A stretch of 64,000 nt of DNA from VAZQ01 sp963702695 (lineage in GTDB: Bacteria > Pseudomonadota > Alphaproteobacteria > Rhizobiales > Xanthobacteraceae), in NCBI GenBank assembly GCA_963702695.1, contig CAVPDS010000023.1, positions 62,001 through 126,000 on the forward strand, given 5' to 3'. The first letter of the stretch is position 1; each line of letters starts with the position of its first letter. The position numbers were made by a program, and so were the translations under genes. Positions 25,395 to 36,078 of this stretch are shown in pieces. The notes under the pieces were generated by a model. It did no database searches. It was not told where the DNA came from and saw nothing but the letters and a program-made list of their open reading frames with translations.

Positions 25395-26138
25395 GTGACG
25401 GCGACCCATTCTGCGCGAAACCGTTCAGGTGCCCGGCGCAACCGTGGTGGCGGACTGGCGCTGTCGGCTTTCATGATGCTGACGCTCGCCGTCGGCGGCG
25501 GATCGATGGTCTATCTCATGCTGCCGCGCTGGCCGGGACCCGTAGTCGCGCTCGACGCTCCGGCGATCCCGATCACCGTAGCCGGCGTCGGCTTCAACGT
25601 GCCGCCGGCGGCCATCAGGATGCCGGTGCAGCGCCGGCCGGGCGCGCAGGAACGCGTCGACCTCGCGTTTCTTTGGCCTTCGCTCGAGCCCCCCGACCCG
25701 GCGGCGCAACCGGCCGCTCCGCCGTCTGCCCCTGGCCCCGACGGCTTGCCCGCAGTGCCGCACTCGATCGAGCGCATCTTCGTCACCATCGCGGCGGCGG
25801 GTGACACGCTCGCTCCGATCGAACGGGTGCGGACGATCTATCCGCGCTACCTGGAGAGCGCGGCGAGCGCGGGACCCGAGGGTCTTGCCGTGCTGCCATT
25901 TCGCCCGGACTCGCCCTATCAGGGCGAGGACTTGATCTACGAGACCGCAACGCCGGAAAACTTCCTGGTCCGCTGCACCCGCGATGGCCCCGGCGCGACG
26001 CCGGGCACCTGCCTGTACGAGCGGCGCATCGAGCAAGCCGATGTCGTCGTGCGTTTCCCGCGCGACTGGCTTGCCGACTGGCATATGATCGCGAGCAAGG
26101 TCGATCAGTTGATCGTCAGCATCGGGCCGCGGCGCTGA
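25395..26138 (+). CDS. Membrane-anchored protein of unknown function
   Basis: 247 residues with a GTG start at 25395. A basic N-terminus (RNRSGARRNRGGG) precedes one hydrophobic helix at about 21-43 (LALSAFMMLTLAVGGGSMVYLML), so the protein is probably anchored with the rest in the periplasm. A proline/alanine-rich linker (about 100-118) leads to a compact C-terminal domain (IERIFVTIAAAGDTLAPIERV ... YQGEDLIYETATPENFLVRC) with two cysteines. No known domain recognised. Divergent from the small membrane gene at 25213. Confidence 0.7.
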   Translation: MTATHSARNRSGARRNRGGGLALSAFMMLTLAVGGGSMVYLMLPRWPGPVVALDAPAIPITVAGVGFNVPPAAIRMPVQRRPGAQERVDLAFLWPSLEPPDPAAQPAAPPSAPGPDGLPAVPHSIERIFVTIAAAGDTLAPIERVRTIYPRYLESAASAGPEGLAVLPFRPDSPYQGEDLIYETATPENFLVRCTRDGPGATPGTCLYERRIEQADVVVRFPRDWLADWHMIASKVDQLIVSIGPRR

Positions 26139-26156
26139 CGCGGCGCAGGGCGACGT

Positions 26157-26579
26157 TCAGCCGAGCCGCAGGTCCTCGAGATCAAGCTCGAGGATCGCCA
26201 TCTCGAAATAGGCCGAGCGCTTGTCCTTCTCCTCGAAGAATACGACGCCAATATATTCCTGACCGACATAGACCTCGGCCGAGTCGGTCTTCTTCAGACG
26301 GCCGACAACGCGGATGTTCTCGTTGTCGAACTTGCGCCGCAGGTAGGCTTCGAGCGTCTTGAGGTTCTTGAGATCGGCGCCCTCACCGAGCGTGATCTTG
26401 ATCTCGAAATTGTAGGAGCGGTCGTCGTCCTCGTCGTCGACGGTGATGGCGCCGATGCGCTCCTCGCCGACGAAAACGTCTGCGTTGTCCTTCTTCGCGC
26501 CCGGCACAACGCGCAGGCGCTGATTGCCGTAGAGCTTCTTCAGATAAGCGTCGAGCTTCCTGACCTCTTGCACATCCAC
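26157..26579 (-). CDS. DUF3126 family protein with two domain copies
   Basis: 140 residues from GTG 26579 (VDVQEVRKLDAYLKKLYG), chosen because GGGGAG lies at normal distance and the family begins at this point. Two similar units follow each other: LRVVPGAKKDNADVFVGEERIGAI and IRVVGRLKKTDSAEVYVGQEYIGVV, each ending in an acidic YNFEI/YFEMAIL strand. DUF3126 is a small alphaproteobacterial family of unknown role, often next to cysE; here only 14 bases separate them, so they are co-transcribed. Confidence 0.82.
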   Translation of the reverse strand: MDVQEVRKLDAYLKKLYGNQRLRVVPGAKKDNADVFVGEERIGAITVDDEDDDRSYNFEIKITLGEGADLKNLKTLEAYLRRKFDNENIRVVGRLKKTDSAEVYVGQEYIGVVFFEEKDKRSAYFEMAILELDLEDLRLG

Positions 26580-26593
26580 CGGCAGCGCTCCCC

Positions 26594-27418
26594 TCAGAAA
26601 TCCATGGGTTGAAACAACTGATCCATGGTACGCGAGGGTTCGGGACAGCCCGCCTCCCCGATCACTTTCGCGGGTACACCCGCCACCGTTGTGTTGTGCG
26701 GCACCGATTTGAGCACGACCGAACCGGCCGCGACCCGCGCGCAATGACCGATCTCGATATTGCCGATGATCTTCGCACCGGCGCCGAGCATCACGCCGTA
26801 GCGGATTTTCGGATGGCGATCGCCCTTTTCCTTGCCGGTACCGCCGAGTGTCACGTCATGCAGGATCGACACGTTGTCTTCAATCACCGCTGTCTCGCCG
26901 ACGACGAGCCCGGTCGCATGGTCGAGGAAGACGCCCTGCCCGATCGGCGCTGCTGGATTGATGTCGGTCTGGAACACCGCGGAGGAGCGGCTCTGCAGGT
27001 AATAAGCGAAGTCCTTGCGGCCCTTGCCCCACATCCAATGCGCCAGCCGATGGGTCTGGATCGCGTGAAATCCCTTGAAATAGAGCACCGGCTCGATGAA
27101 GCGGTGCGTGGCGGGATCGCGATCGACGACCGCGACGATGTCTGCGCGGAACGCCACACCAAGGCTTGGCTCGGCTTCAAGCGCATCGCCATAGGCCTGC
27201 CGGATCAGCTCGGCCGAAACGTCCGGGTGGTCGAGCCGTTCACTGATGCGATGGATGACCGCGGCTTCGAGGCTGCCATGGTGCAGCACAGTCGAGTAGA
27301 TGAAACTCGAGAGTTCAGGCTCGCGGCGCACGATCTCTTCAGCTTCGAGCCGGATGCGCGCCCAGACCGGGTCGACCTTTTCCAGCGCGTTTGCGGATAT
27401 CACTTGATGCTGGGCCAT
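26594..27418 (-). CDS. cysE: Serine O-acetyltransferase CysE
   Basis: 274 residues from ATG 27418 (MAQHQVISANALEKVDPVW), preceded by GGAGG. It acetylates L-serine with acetyl-CoA, the first step of cysteine synthesis. The alpha-helical N-terminal domain is followed by the left-handed beta-helix: FQTDINPAAPIGQGVFLDHA with the catalytic Asp/His region, VVGETAVIEDNVSILHDVTLGG, RHPKIRYGVMLGAGAKIIGN and AAGSVVLKSVPHNTTVAGVPAK. The C-terminal tail is the cysteine-feedback region, although the final Ile of enterobacterial enzymes is not present. Operon with the DUF3126 gene. Confidence 0.96.
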   Translation of the reverse strand: MAQHQVISANALEKVDPVWARIRLEAEEIVRREPELSSFIYSTVLHHGSLEAAVIHRISERLDHPDVSAELIRQAYGDALEAEPSLGVAFRADIVAVVDRDPATHRFIEPVLYFKGFHAIQTHRLAHWMWGKGRKDFAYYLQSRSSAVFQTDINPAAPIGQGVFLDHATGLVVGETAVIEDNVSILHDVTLGGTGKEKGDRHPKIRYGVMLGAGAKIIGNIEIGHCARVAAGSVVLKSVPHNTTVAGVPAKVIGEAGCPEPSRTMDQLFQPMDF

Positions 27419-27537
27419 GACACCTCCCGGCAACTCCTGTTGCTACGCCCACCGCGGGGTCTTAGCACATCCACTGCGGCTTGAGACCATATAGGGGTAA
27501 ATCCGCGTTTTACCAATGATTTACCCGCCGAGCCGGG

Positions 27538-28290
27538 TCACGGACGCCCGGCCAGAAACGCAGTCACGCCGGCCTTGAAGACCTTGTCCCCCACGGCCAG
27601 CATGTGATCGCGATCCGGGATGTCGAGCACCTGTGCGCCGGGAATGAGCGCGGCCAGTTCGTGGGCGGACCCGGCGACAAAATCCCGGGTGCCGGCCGCG
27701 ATAAGGAGGGGCACGCCAATGACGCCAACCTCGTCGCGCGACAAGGTCTGCCGCGAACCTCGGATGCAGGCCGCGAGCGCCCGTAGATCAGATTTGGTCT
27801 GTTCCGCGAACGAACGGAACATGCGCCCGAAAGAGTCTTTCACGTCATCGAGTGACCGCGCTTCGAGCGCATCGGCGACGCTCGGCGGCAGCGCCGCGGC
27901 ATCGACCAGATGGATGCCGAGCCCGCCGAAGATCGCGCTGCGCACGCGCTGAGGATGCGCGAGCGCGAGGTAGGCCGCGATCCGCGCGCCCATCGAGTAG
28001 CCCATCACGTCGGCGCGGGCGAGCTCGAGATGATCGAGCAGCGCGCGTACATCGTCGGCCATGCGATCGCTGTGGTATGCGGCCGGATCGTGCAGCTTGC
28101 TCGAAGCGCCGTGGCCGCGGTTGTCGAGCGCGATCGCGCGCCGGCCGGCCCGGGTCAGCGTTGCGATCCAACCCGGATGCAGCCAGTTCACTTCCTTGTT
28201 GGAGGCGAAACCATGCACCAGCACGATCGGTTCGCCGGCGCCTTCGTCGAGATAGGCGATCTCGACGCCATCATGCGTGAAGCTTGGCAT
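27538..28290 (-). CDS. Alpha/beta-fold hydrolase
   Basis: 250 residues. Canonical alpha/beta-hydrolase: oxyanion segment IVLVHGFASN, ALDNRGHGASSK, nucleophile elbow DVMGYSMGARIAAYLALAHP (Ser near 97), acid region PLLIAAGTRDFVAG and catalytic His in IPDRDHMLAVGDKVF. No signal peptide, so probably cytoplasmic. The group includes esterases and C-C hydrolases such as the 3-oxoadipate enol-lactonase type; the substrate cannot be inferred. It starts 8 bases after the membrane-protein gene upstream ends, so the two form an operon. Confidence 0.88.
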   Translation of the reverse strand: MPSFTHDGVEIAYLDEGAGEPIVLVHGFASNKEVNWLHPGWIATLTRAGRRAIALDNRGHGASSKLHDPAAYHSDRMADDVRALLDHLELARADVMGYSMGARIAAYLALAHPQRVRSAIFGGLGIHLVDAAALPPSVADALEARSLDDVKDSFGRMFRSFAEQTKSDLRALAACIRGSRQTLSRDEVGVIGVPLLIAAGTRDFVAGSAHELAALIPGAQVLDIPDRDHMLAVGDKVFKAGVTAFLAGRP

Positions 28291-28298
28291 TCAGCGGA

Positions 28299-29417
28299 TC
28301 AGCTCGCCCGCGCCGTCATCGCGGCGAAGCGCTGCAACTCGAAGGCGCGCTTGGCCTTGCGCTTGGCGATACGATACTCGGTCGTGCGTTCCACTGTGCG
28401 TTTGCAAGACGCGCAGAAGCCCAGGAAAGTAATGGCCGCGCCCAGCGTCCACCAAAAGAGACTGAAAGCGCTCATGGTCAACCAGATCGCGCCGCGGCCA
28501 CCAAGCTTGAGCACCGCGCGGGTCTTGCTGCCGTATTTCTCCGCGACCTTCGCCACGCGGGAGACATCGCGGGGTCCTTCGGACAGCTTGAGACCGTCGA
28601 GCGCCGCCTGCGTGCCAGCCTTGCTCTGGACCCGGCCGACATCACTCACGAGATTCACGAGGTCATGGGTTTTCTCGACCTTGACCGCCTCGCGCGCGGC
28701 ACGCACCGCAATAGCGGGCTCCATGATTGAAGCACCGCTGACGGCGCTGCGCAGCGCGCCCCAGTCCACCACGTCGCGCACCGACCGGCCGAGCCATTCC
28801 GCCATGCGGCTGCCGATGCGGCCGGTCTTGCGCGCGGCCTTGATGACGGAGAGCCCGATGCGGGCGGGCGCCGCTGTCCCCATCGACGCATAGGTTCCCG
28901 CGGTGATGGCGAGGCCGACACAAGCAAGCCCGAGGATCAACTGGTCCGTGTGCTGCCCGGTCACGAAGCGGGTGCCTTCGCGCACCGCGTCGCGGATATC
29001 GCCGAACACGAACAGATCGCCGACCGCGGTCCCCGCGAGCCCGACCAGGTCGTCCGGCTCGCCGGTCACGAAGCCACGGGCAAAATTGCCGGCAGCGCGA
29101 GCGGCGCTCGCGGCCGATGAGTTCGCGTCCTCGATCTTCTGCGCGAGCGCCGGATCGACCGGAACCTTGCGGTCGTGCGCGAGGTCGAGAAAGCTCGTCG
29201 CCAGATCGGCGTCATTGGCAGCGAGGGCGGCACGGATTTCTCGCTCGGCAACCGCCGCGTTGAACGAGCGATCCATCGCAAGCTCAGCAAGCTTGGCGGG
29301 GTCGTCCTGCGCTGCCAGCAGCGACCCGGCGAAAAAGCCGCGCGGCAGAACCGTCAGCGCCGCAATCGCGCAGGCGAAAGCAAGCCCGAGCGGCACTGCG
29401 ATGCGTGATCCGGTCAT
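28299..29417 (-). CDS. Three-helix membrane protein of unknown function
   Basis: 372 residues. Hydrophobic segments at about 7-30 (VPLGLAFACAIAALTVLP), 158-180 (LILGLACVGLAITAGTYASMG) and 318-345 (IWLTMSAFSLFWWTLGAAITFLGF); the rest is alanine-rich and helical. Between helix 1 and 2 is an extracytoplasmic domain with AMDRSFNAAVAEREIRAAL. The short C-terminal tail holds two cysteines (FCASCKRT) and is strongly basic. I recognise no domain. The alpha/beta hydrolase follows 8 bases later. Confidence 0.7.
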   Translation of the reverse strand: MTGSRIAVPLGLAFACAIAALTVLPRGFFAGSLLAAQDDPAKLAELAMDRSFNAAVAEREIRAALAANDADLATSFLDLAHDRKVPVDPALAQKIEDANSSAASAARAAGNFARGFVTGEPDDLVGLAGTAVGDLFVFGDIRDAVREGTRFVTGQHTDQLILGLACVGLAITAGTYASMGTAAPARIGLSVIKAARKTGRIGSRMAEWLGRSVRDVVDWGALRSAVSGASIMEPAIAVRAAREAVKVEKTHDLVNLVSDVGRVQSKAGTQAALDGLKLSEGPRDVSRVAKVAEKYGSKTRAVLKLGGRGAIWLTMSAFSLFWWTLGAAITFLGFCASCKRTVERTTEYRIAKRKAKRAFELQRFAAMTARAS

Positions 29418-29677
29418 CCCAAGCTCCTGTCACCCCCGGAAGAAGGTGGTACCACACGATTGCGCCGGCAAGATGCTTCTTAGCACACGTTGGTTGATTC
29501 GCCGTCAGACGAAGCCGCGAGCGCCGATGGTACGTTCCAAAAAGGCCTTTTGCCATCAGGCATTGCGGCATGTTTACCCTAGGAATCGCTTAACGGGGTG
29601 GGTATGGTGCCGCGCGCTTCTCGGCGGACAGCGCATTAACACTTGGACTGAGTAACGCGGCGGCGAAACGGATCGAC

Positions 29678-29926
29678 ATGGCGGAGAACATCGTTCCCCA
29701 TTTTCACAACACGCCGGGCGTGCCGGTGATCGAAATCGGCGCCAAGGAATTCATGTGCGTCGGCGAACTGCCCCCGCACGACCATCCGCATGTGTTTCTC
29801 GACATGGGCGACGCCGTCGAAATCATTTGCCCCTATTGCTCAACCCTGTTCCGCCACAACCCGGCGCTCGATCCGCATGCGGCGCGGCCGGTTGAATGCG
29901 CCCTTCCGGAGCAGGCCACCGCCTGA
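29678..29926 (+). CDS. zf-CHCC zinc-finger protein
   Basis: 82 residues. The zf-CHCC motif is complete: Cys27, His in the HDHPHVF cluster (34-38), then Cys51 and Cys54 in ICPYCSTLF. The family is the bacterial relative of the NDUFS6/13-kDa subunit of mitochondrial complex I and is typical of Alphaproteobacteria; its bacterial role is not well defined. It lies 24 bases upstream of the FAD monooxygenase, so the two are probably co-transcribed, although no functional link is known. Confidence 0.9.
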   Translation: MAENIVPHFHNTPGVPVIEIGAKEFMCVGELPPHDHPHVFLDMGDAVEIICPYCSTLFRHNPALDPHAARPVECALPEQATA

Positions 29927-29950
29927 CCGGCGGCGAGGGAGGCGGGACTC

Positions 29951-31144
29951 GTGGCTTTCTCGCGCACCGTCCTGATCGCCGGCGCCGGGATCGGTGGCCT
30001 GAGCGCTGCGCTCACCATCGCGCGCGAGGGATTCCGCGTCGCCGTGCTCGACCAGGCCGAGCGCCTTGAGGAGGCCGGAGCTGGCATCCAACTGTCTCCC
30101 AATGCGTCGCGGATACTGATCGATCTGGGCCTCGGCGACCGGCTCGCACCGCACGTCGTGCAGCCGGAGGAATTGCGGGTGATGAACGCGCGTTCCGGCC
30201 GCGTGCTGGCGCGCGCTCCTCTGGGTGCTGCTGCGCAAGCGCGCTACGGCGCTCCTTATTGGGTGATCCACCGCAGCGACCTGCAAGCCGCGCTGCTCGC
30301 CGCGGTCGACGCGCATCCCGATATCATCCTTCATCTCGGCACCGCCGTTGATGAATATGCCGTATACGGCAAGGGCATCACTGTCGCGGCCAGGACCGGA
30401 TCGCGGCCGATCGAGGAACGCGGACTCGGTCTGATCGGCGCTGACGGCCTGTGGTCGACGGTGCGCCGGCGGCTCGGGCACCGCGTCACGCCGCGGTTTG
30501 CGCGACACACTGCCTGGCGAGCACTCATTCCTGCGGAGTCCGTATCGCCCGCCGCGCGCGTCCCGGCCGTCAGTCTCTGGCTCGGCCGCAATGCCCATCT
30601 CGTGCATTACCCGGTGAAGGGCGGCAGCCTGATCAACGTCGTCGGTATCATCCGCGATGATTGGGACGGGCCCGGCTGGAGCGAACCGGGACGGCGCGAG
30701 GACATCGTCGACCGCTTCCGCGCGGGCGCATGGCAGGCGGCCGCGCGTGAACTGGTGGCGGCGGCGCCGCACTGGCGCAAGTGGGCGCTGTTCGACATCC
30801 CATCGCTGCGGCACTGGGGCATGGGACCGGTGACATTGCTCGGCGATGCCGCCCATCCGATGCTGCCGTATCTGGCGCAGGGTGCGGCCATGGCGATCGA
30901 GGACGCCGCGGTGCTCGGTCGGAGCATTGCGCGAACGCCGGACGACTTCGACCGCGCGCTGCGTGACTACGAAGGCCGCCGGCTCGCACGCACAACGCGT
31001 GCCCAGCGTGCTGCGCGCAGCAACGGGACCGTCTATCATATGGGTGGTGCCGAAGCTTTCCTGCGTACGTTCGCGCTCCTGGCGCTGGGCGGTCGGTGGT
31101 TGTTGCGGCGCTATGATTGGCTCTATGGCTGGAAACCTGCCTGA
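29951..31144 (+). CDS. FAD-dependent monooxygenase (salicylate hydroxylase-like)
   Basis: 397 residues with a GTG start at 29951. Class A flavoprotein monooxygenase: the GxGxxG dinucleotide fold VLIAGAGIGGLSAALTIA at the N-terminus, GLGLIGADGLWSTVRR (DG motif) near 160, and the FAD-binding GPVTLLGDAAHPMLPYLAQG near 300. The AGAGIQLSPNASRIL segment is typical of salicylate and 6-hydroxynicotinate hydroxylase-like members. It should use NAD(P)H and O2 on an aromatic acid; the substrate is not predictable. An upstream zinc-finger gene and a downstream MetE-like gene share its direction. Confidence 0.9.
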   Translation: MAFSRTVLIAGAGIGGLSAALTIAREGFRVAVLDQAERLEEAGAGIQLSPNASRILIDLGLGDRLAPHVVQPEELRVMNARSGRVLARAPLGAAAQARYGAPYWVIHRSDLQAALLAAVDAHPDIILHLGTAVDEYAVYGKGITVAARTGSRPIEERGLGLIGADGLWSTVRRRLGHRVTPRFARHTAWRALIPAESVSPAARVPAVSLWLGRNAHLVHYPVKGGSLINVVGIIRDDWDGPGWSEPGRREDIVDRFRAGAWQAAARELVAAAPHWRKWALFDIPSLRHWGMGPVTLLGDAAHPMLPYLAQGAAMAIEDAAVLGRSIARTPDDFDRALRDYEGRRLARTTRAQRAARSNGTVYHMGGAEAFLRTFALLALGGRWLLRRYDWLYGWKPA

Positions 31145-31157
31145 GGTGAACCTGTTG

Positions 31158-32177
31158 ATGTTTCCCACCACCATTGCCGGCAGCCTCCCGAAGCCCGCCT
31201 GGCTCGCCGAACCGAACAAATTGTGGCCGTCCTGGCGCCATGCGGGCGCCGAGCTCGAGTCCGCCCAGCGCGACGCCACCATCCTCGCACTCAAGCTGCA
31301 GGAGGATGCCGGCATCGACGTCGTGACTGATGGTGAAATGTCCCGGCAGCATTTCGTCCATGGTTTCCTCGAAACGATCGAGGGCATCGACTTCGCCCAC
31401 AAGGTCGAAATGGGCATCCGCGCCGACCGCTACAAAGCGATGGTTCCGACCGTCACCAGCGCGCTGCGGCTCAAAGGCCGTGTCCACGCCCGCGAAGCGC
31501 AGACCGCGCGCGCTCACACCCAGCGCAAGCTCAAGTTCACGCTGCCGGGGCCGATGACGATCGTCGACACGATTGCCGACCGCTATTACGGCGACCGGGT
31601 CAGGATGGCGATGTCTTTCGCGGCACTGCTCAATGAAGAGGCGCGCGCGCTCGTCGCCGATGGCGTCGACGTGATCCAATTCGATGAGCCTGCGTTCAAC
31701 GTCTACATGAAGGAGGTGAGCGAGTGGGGGATCGAAGCGCTCCACCGCGCCATCGAAGGGTTGGCCGCCACCACTGCTGTGCACATCTGTTACGGCTACG
31801 GCATCAAGGCAAATATCGACTGGAAAACGACGCTGGGCTCTGAGTGGCGCCAGTATGAAGAGATTTTTCCGGCGCTGGCGAAGAGCCGCATCGACCAGGT
31901 GTCGGTGGAATGCCGCAATTCCCGCGTACCGATGCACCTGCTCAAGCTACTCGACGGCAAGGACGTGCTGGTCGGCGTAATCGATGTCGCCACTGACGCG
32001 CTGGAAACCCCCGAAGAGGTCGCCGCCGTGATCGCCGAAGCGACAAAATACGTGGCGAACGACAGGATCGTCCCGTGCACCAATTGTGGGATGGCGCCGA
32101 TGCGCCGCGATATCGCCGAGGCGAAGCTGATTGCCCTTGCACACGGCGCTGCGTTGGCGCGCGCGCGCTTCGGCTGA
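31158..32177 (+). CDS. MetE-like cobalamin-independent methionine synthase (C-terminal domain only)
   Basis: 339 residues from ATG 31158 (MFPTTIAGSLPKPAWLAEPN), with GAGGTG upstream. This is the short 'core' form containing only the catalytic (beta/alpha)8 barrel of MetE. Landmarks: VVTDGEMSRQHFVHGFLE, LPGPMTIVDTI, IQFDEPAFNVYM, the zinc-ligand regions VHICYGYG and RIVPCTNCGMAP. Lacking the N-terminal half, such proteins do not necessarily use folate and may transfer methyl groups from other donors, including corrinoid or small methylated compounds. It begins 13 bases after the monooxygenase stop. Confidence 0.85.
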   Translation: MFPTTIAGSLPKPAWLAEPNKLWPSWRHAGAELESAQRDATILALKLQEDAGIDVVTDGEMSRQHFVHGFLETIEGIDFAHKVEMGIRADRYKAMVPTVTSALRLKGRVHAREAQTARAHTQRKLKFTLPGPMTIVDTIADRYYGDRVRMAMSFAALLNEEARALVADGVDVIQFDEPAFNVYMKEVSEWGIEALHRAIEGLAATTAVHICYGYGIKANIDWKTTLGSEWRQYEEIFPALAKSRIDQVSVECRNSRVPMHLLKLLDGKDVLVGVIDVATDALETPEEVAAVIAEATKYVANDRIVPCTNCGMAPMRRDIAEAKLIALAHGAALARARFG

Positions 32178-32278
32178 TTGCGCTCGCGATCCTGCACGCC
32201 AAGCTTGATCCACATCAAAGCTGCCGTTCCGCCTGCTGCTAAACACGGCTGCGAGATGCGAATGCACGGGAGCATGTC

Positions 32279-32473
32279 ATGACTATCAATGTCGGAACAT
32301 TTGATCGCGTCGCGCGCATCGTGGTCGGGATCGCGCTGCTTGCGTTCGCGCTGGGCTATATCGCCCCCGGCACCGGCTGGAACTGGGTCGGCTGGATCGG
32401 CGTCATGCCGATCGCAACCGCACTGATCGGCAATTGCCCGGCATATGGTATATTTGGATTTTCCACGCGGTGA
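32279..32473 (+). CDS. DUF2892 (YgaP-like) small membrane protein
   Basis: 64 residues with two hydrophobic helices: RIVVGIALLAFALGYIAPG and WVGWIGVMPIATALIGNCPAYGIFG. The opening NVGTFDRVARI and the NCPAYGIFG end define DUF2892, found alone or fused to rhodanese domains. Often near copper or sulfur genes; here the CsoR-type repressor gene is convergent, 6 bases away. Function is unknown. Confidence 0.9.
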   Translation: MTINVGTFDRVARIVVGIALLAFALGYIAPGTGWNWVGWIGVMPIATALIGNCPAYGIFGFSTR

Positions 32474-32479
32474 GCGTGT

Positions 32480-32755
32480 TCAGCGCTCGGCGCGTTTGAG
32501 CACGTCCATCAGTTCAGTGATCTTCTGGCGCTGCTCGGTTTGATCGCCGCTGGCGATGGCGTGCTCGACGCAATGCGACACATGCTCGCGCAGTACCTCC
32601 TCCTCGACGCGGCGAAGTGCTGCTCGAACGGCGGAGATCTGCGTGACGACGTCGATGCAATATCGGTCATTCTCGACCATGCGTGCGAGTCCCCGCACCT
32701 GGCCTTCGATGCGATTGAGCCGTTTCAGACAGGAGGACTTGGCGTCGGGGCGCAT
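32480..32755 (-). CDS. csoR: CsoR-family copper-sensing repressor
   Basis: 91 residues from ATG 32755. An all-helical DUF156/CsoR protein: CLKRLNRIEGQVRGLARMV, then Cys33 (RYCIDVV), His58 and Cys62 (EHVSHCV). The C-x24-H-x3-C spacing equals that of the Cu(I) site of Mycobacterium tuberculosis CsoR (36/61/65). It should repress the divergent copper ATPase until Cu(I) binds. A GGGTAT/ATACCC operator lies in the 66-base divergent promoter region. RcnR and FrmR relatives have different ligand sets, so copper is the best guess. Confidence 0.88.
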   Translation of the reverse strand: MRPDAKSSCLKRLNRIEGQVRGLARMVENDRYCIDVVTQISAVRAALRRVEEEVLREHVSHCVEHAIASGDQTEQRQKITELMDVLKRAER

Positions 32756-32764
32756 GCGGGATAT

Positions 32765-32781
32765 ATACCCCCCTAGGGTAT
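32765..32781. promoter_or_regulatory. CsoR-type operator between csoR and the Cu ATPase
   Basis: Perfect inverted repeat ATACCC-CCCTA-GGGTAT centred at 32773, in the shared promoter of the divergent repressor and ATPase genes. It resembles the GC-rich, TA-flanked operators of CsoR proteins. Confidence 0.7.
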
Positions 32782-32821
32782 CATTTTCAAGCGAATGCTC
32801 AGTTATGCAGAAGGCTCCGCC

Positions 32822-35170
<2,349 letters not shown>

Positions 35171-35191
35171 CCCGAGCGGGGCGGATCGCTC

Positions 35192-35638
35192 TCAGTGGAT
35201 GGCGGTGCTGCTGCTCGAGTCGGCGGGCATCGCGCAATTCTTGCTGCGCGCCGTCGCCTCCAGCACCTGAAGTTCCTCTCCGACGGTGAGGTAGTCCGTG
35301 CGATAGGCAAGTGCTCCGACCACAACACCGCCCGTGCCCCGCTCTGCCCGGTCAATGAGGCCCTTCAGCTCGGTGCGGCGCGCATTTTGGCCTTTGATCT
35401 GGGCCGCGATCTGATCGCAGGAATGATATTGGTATTTGCCGGAATTGACGAACAGCGTCATCGAACTGTCGCTGGTCGAACTGCACGCGGACAAAGCGCA
35501 GGCCACGACGGCAAGGAGCGCCGCGGCCTCACACCGCCACCGGCGCGAAGCTTCGCCGCGCGCCTTCGGCGCCAGTTGAGTGGGCGTTTCGCCCGGCATG
35601 ATCAGCATGGACATGTACGCAACCGAGGTACGCTTCAT
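35192..35638 (-). CDS. Putative lipoprotein of unknown function
   Basis: 148 residues from ATG 35638; other in-frame ATGs at 35614, 35608 and 35599 are possible and would shorten a long N-terminal region. A hydrophobic stretch AALLAVVACALSACSS has a lipobox (LSAC), so the mature protein begins at the Cys. The mature part includes YQYHSCDQIAAQIKGQNARR and RTDYLTVGEELQVLEATARS, seen as hypothetical proteins in Bradyrhizobium relatives. It probably sits in the outer or inner membrane facing the periplasm. No function known. Confidence 0.6.
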   Translation of the reverse strand: MKRTSVAYMSMLIMPGETPTQLAPKARGEASRRWRCEAAALLAVVACALSACSSTSDSSMTLFVNSGKYQYHSCDQIAAQIKGQNARRTELKGLIDRAERGTGGVVVGALAYRTDYLTVGEELQVLEATARSKNCAMPADSSSSTAIH

Positions 35639-35991
35639 TCTCACGCGAGCCGTGAACATTCCATGCAGGATTGGGCTGCCACGGCCGCCCCCTGCCCGCT
35701 CAGTTCAATGATTGTCGCAAGGTTTGCAGATTGAATTAAGGCGAACCGGGATTGAAATGACACGAATTCAAAAATGATCAGTTCACGGCTGAGGCTCCCG
35801 CGAAGGCCGGGACCGGTGCTCTCGACTGGTCGGTTTTTTCCGACGGCGAGAGCGCGAATTGGCCGAAAAACCCCGATCGCGATCAAATAGCTGATTCAAA
35901 ATAAAGCGAAGCTCCAGCGGGGGCCGGAGCTTCGCCGATGCCGCGCGAAAGAACGATGGGAACCGGCGCGGCACGGTTTCCACACTTGCCG
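35639..35991. other. Gene-free interval with hairpins
   Basis: No supported gene. A GC-rich imperfect hairpin around 35810-35832 is followed by a T-run on the plus strand, but no plus-strand gene ends nearby. The minus-strand terminator at 35906-35935 belongs to the 28-residue gene. Confidence 0.4.
35901..35935 (-). terminator. Rho-independent terminator for the 28-aa gene
   Basis: Perfect 10-bp inverted repeat (35906-35915 with 35926-35935), 10-base loop, followed on the minus strand by TTTATTTT. It lies 57 bases beyond the stop of the small membrane peptide gene. Confidence 0.75.
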
Positions 35992-36078
35992 TCAGTGGTG
36001 CCAGAACAGCGCCAACAGAATGATGATTGGCAGCGGCACACCGATCAACCAGAGCAAAGCACCTCGTCCGAAGCCCAT
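35992..36078 (-). CDS. 28-residue membrane peptide
   Basis: ATG at 36078 with a strong GGAGG four bases upstream; stop at 35992. The product starts MGFGRGALLWLIG, continues VPLPIIILLALFWHH, and is a single hydrophobic helix with a short basic head. I recall near-identical small peptides as unannotated or hypothetical proteins in other Alphaproteobacteria. The perfect terminator downstream makes a tiny monocistronic gene. It would insert in the inner membrane; role unknown. The gene is below the length cut-off of most gene finders. Confidence 0.7.
   Translation of the reverse strand: MGFGRGALLWLIGVPLPIIILLALFWHH

Noticed and set aside
35805..35840. Plus-strand hairpin followed by a T-run
   Set aside because: No plus-strand gene or transcript source lies upstream; the stem includes a mismatch, so it was not called a terminator.
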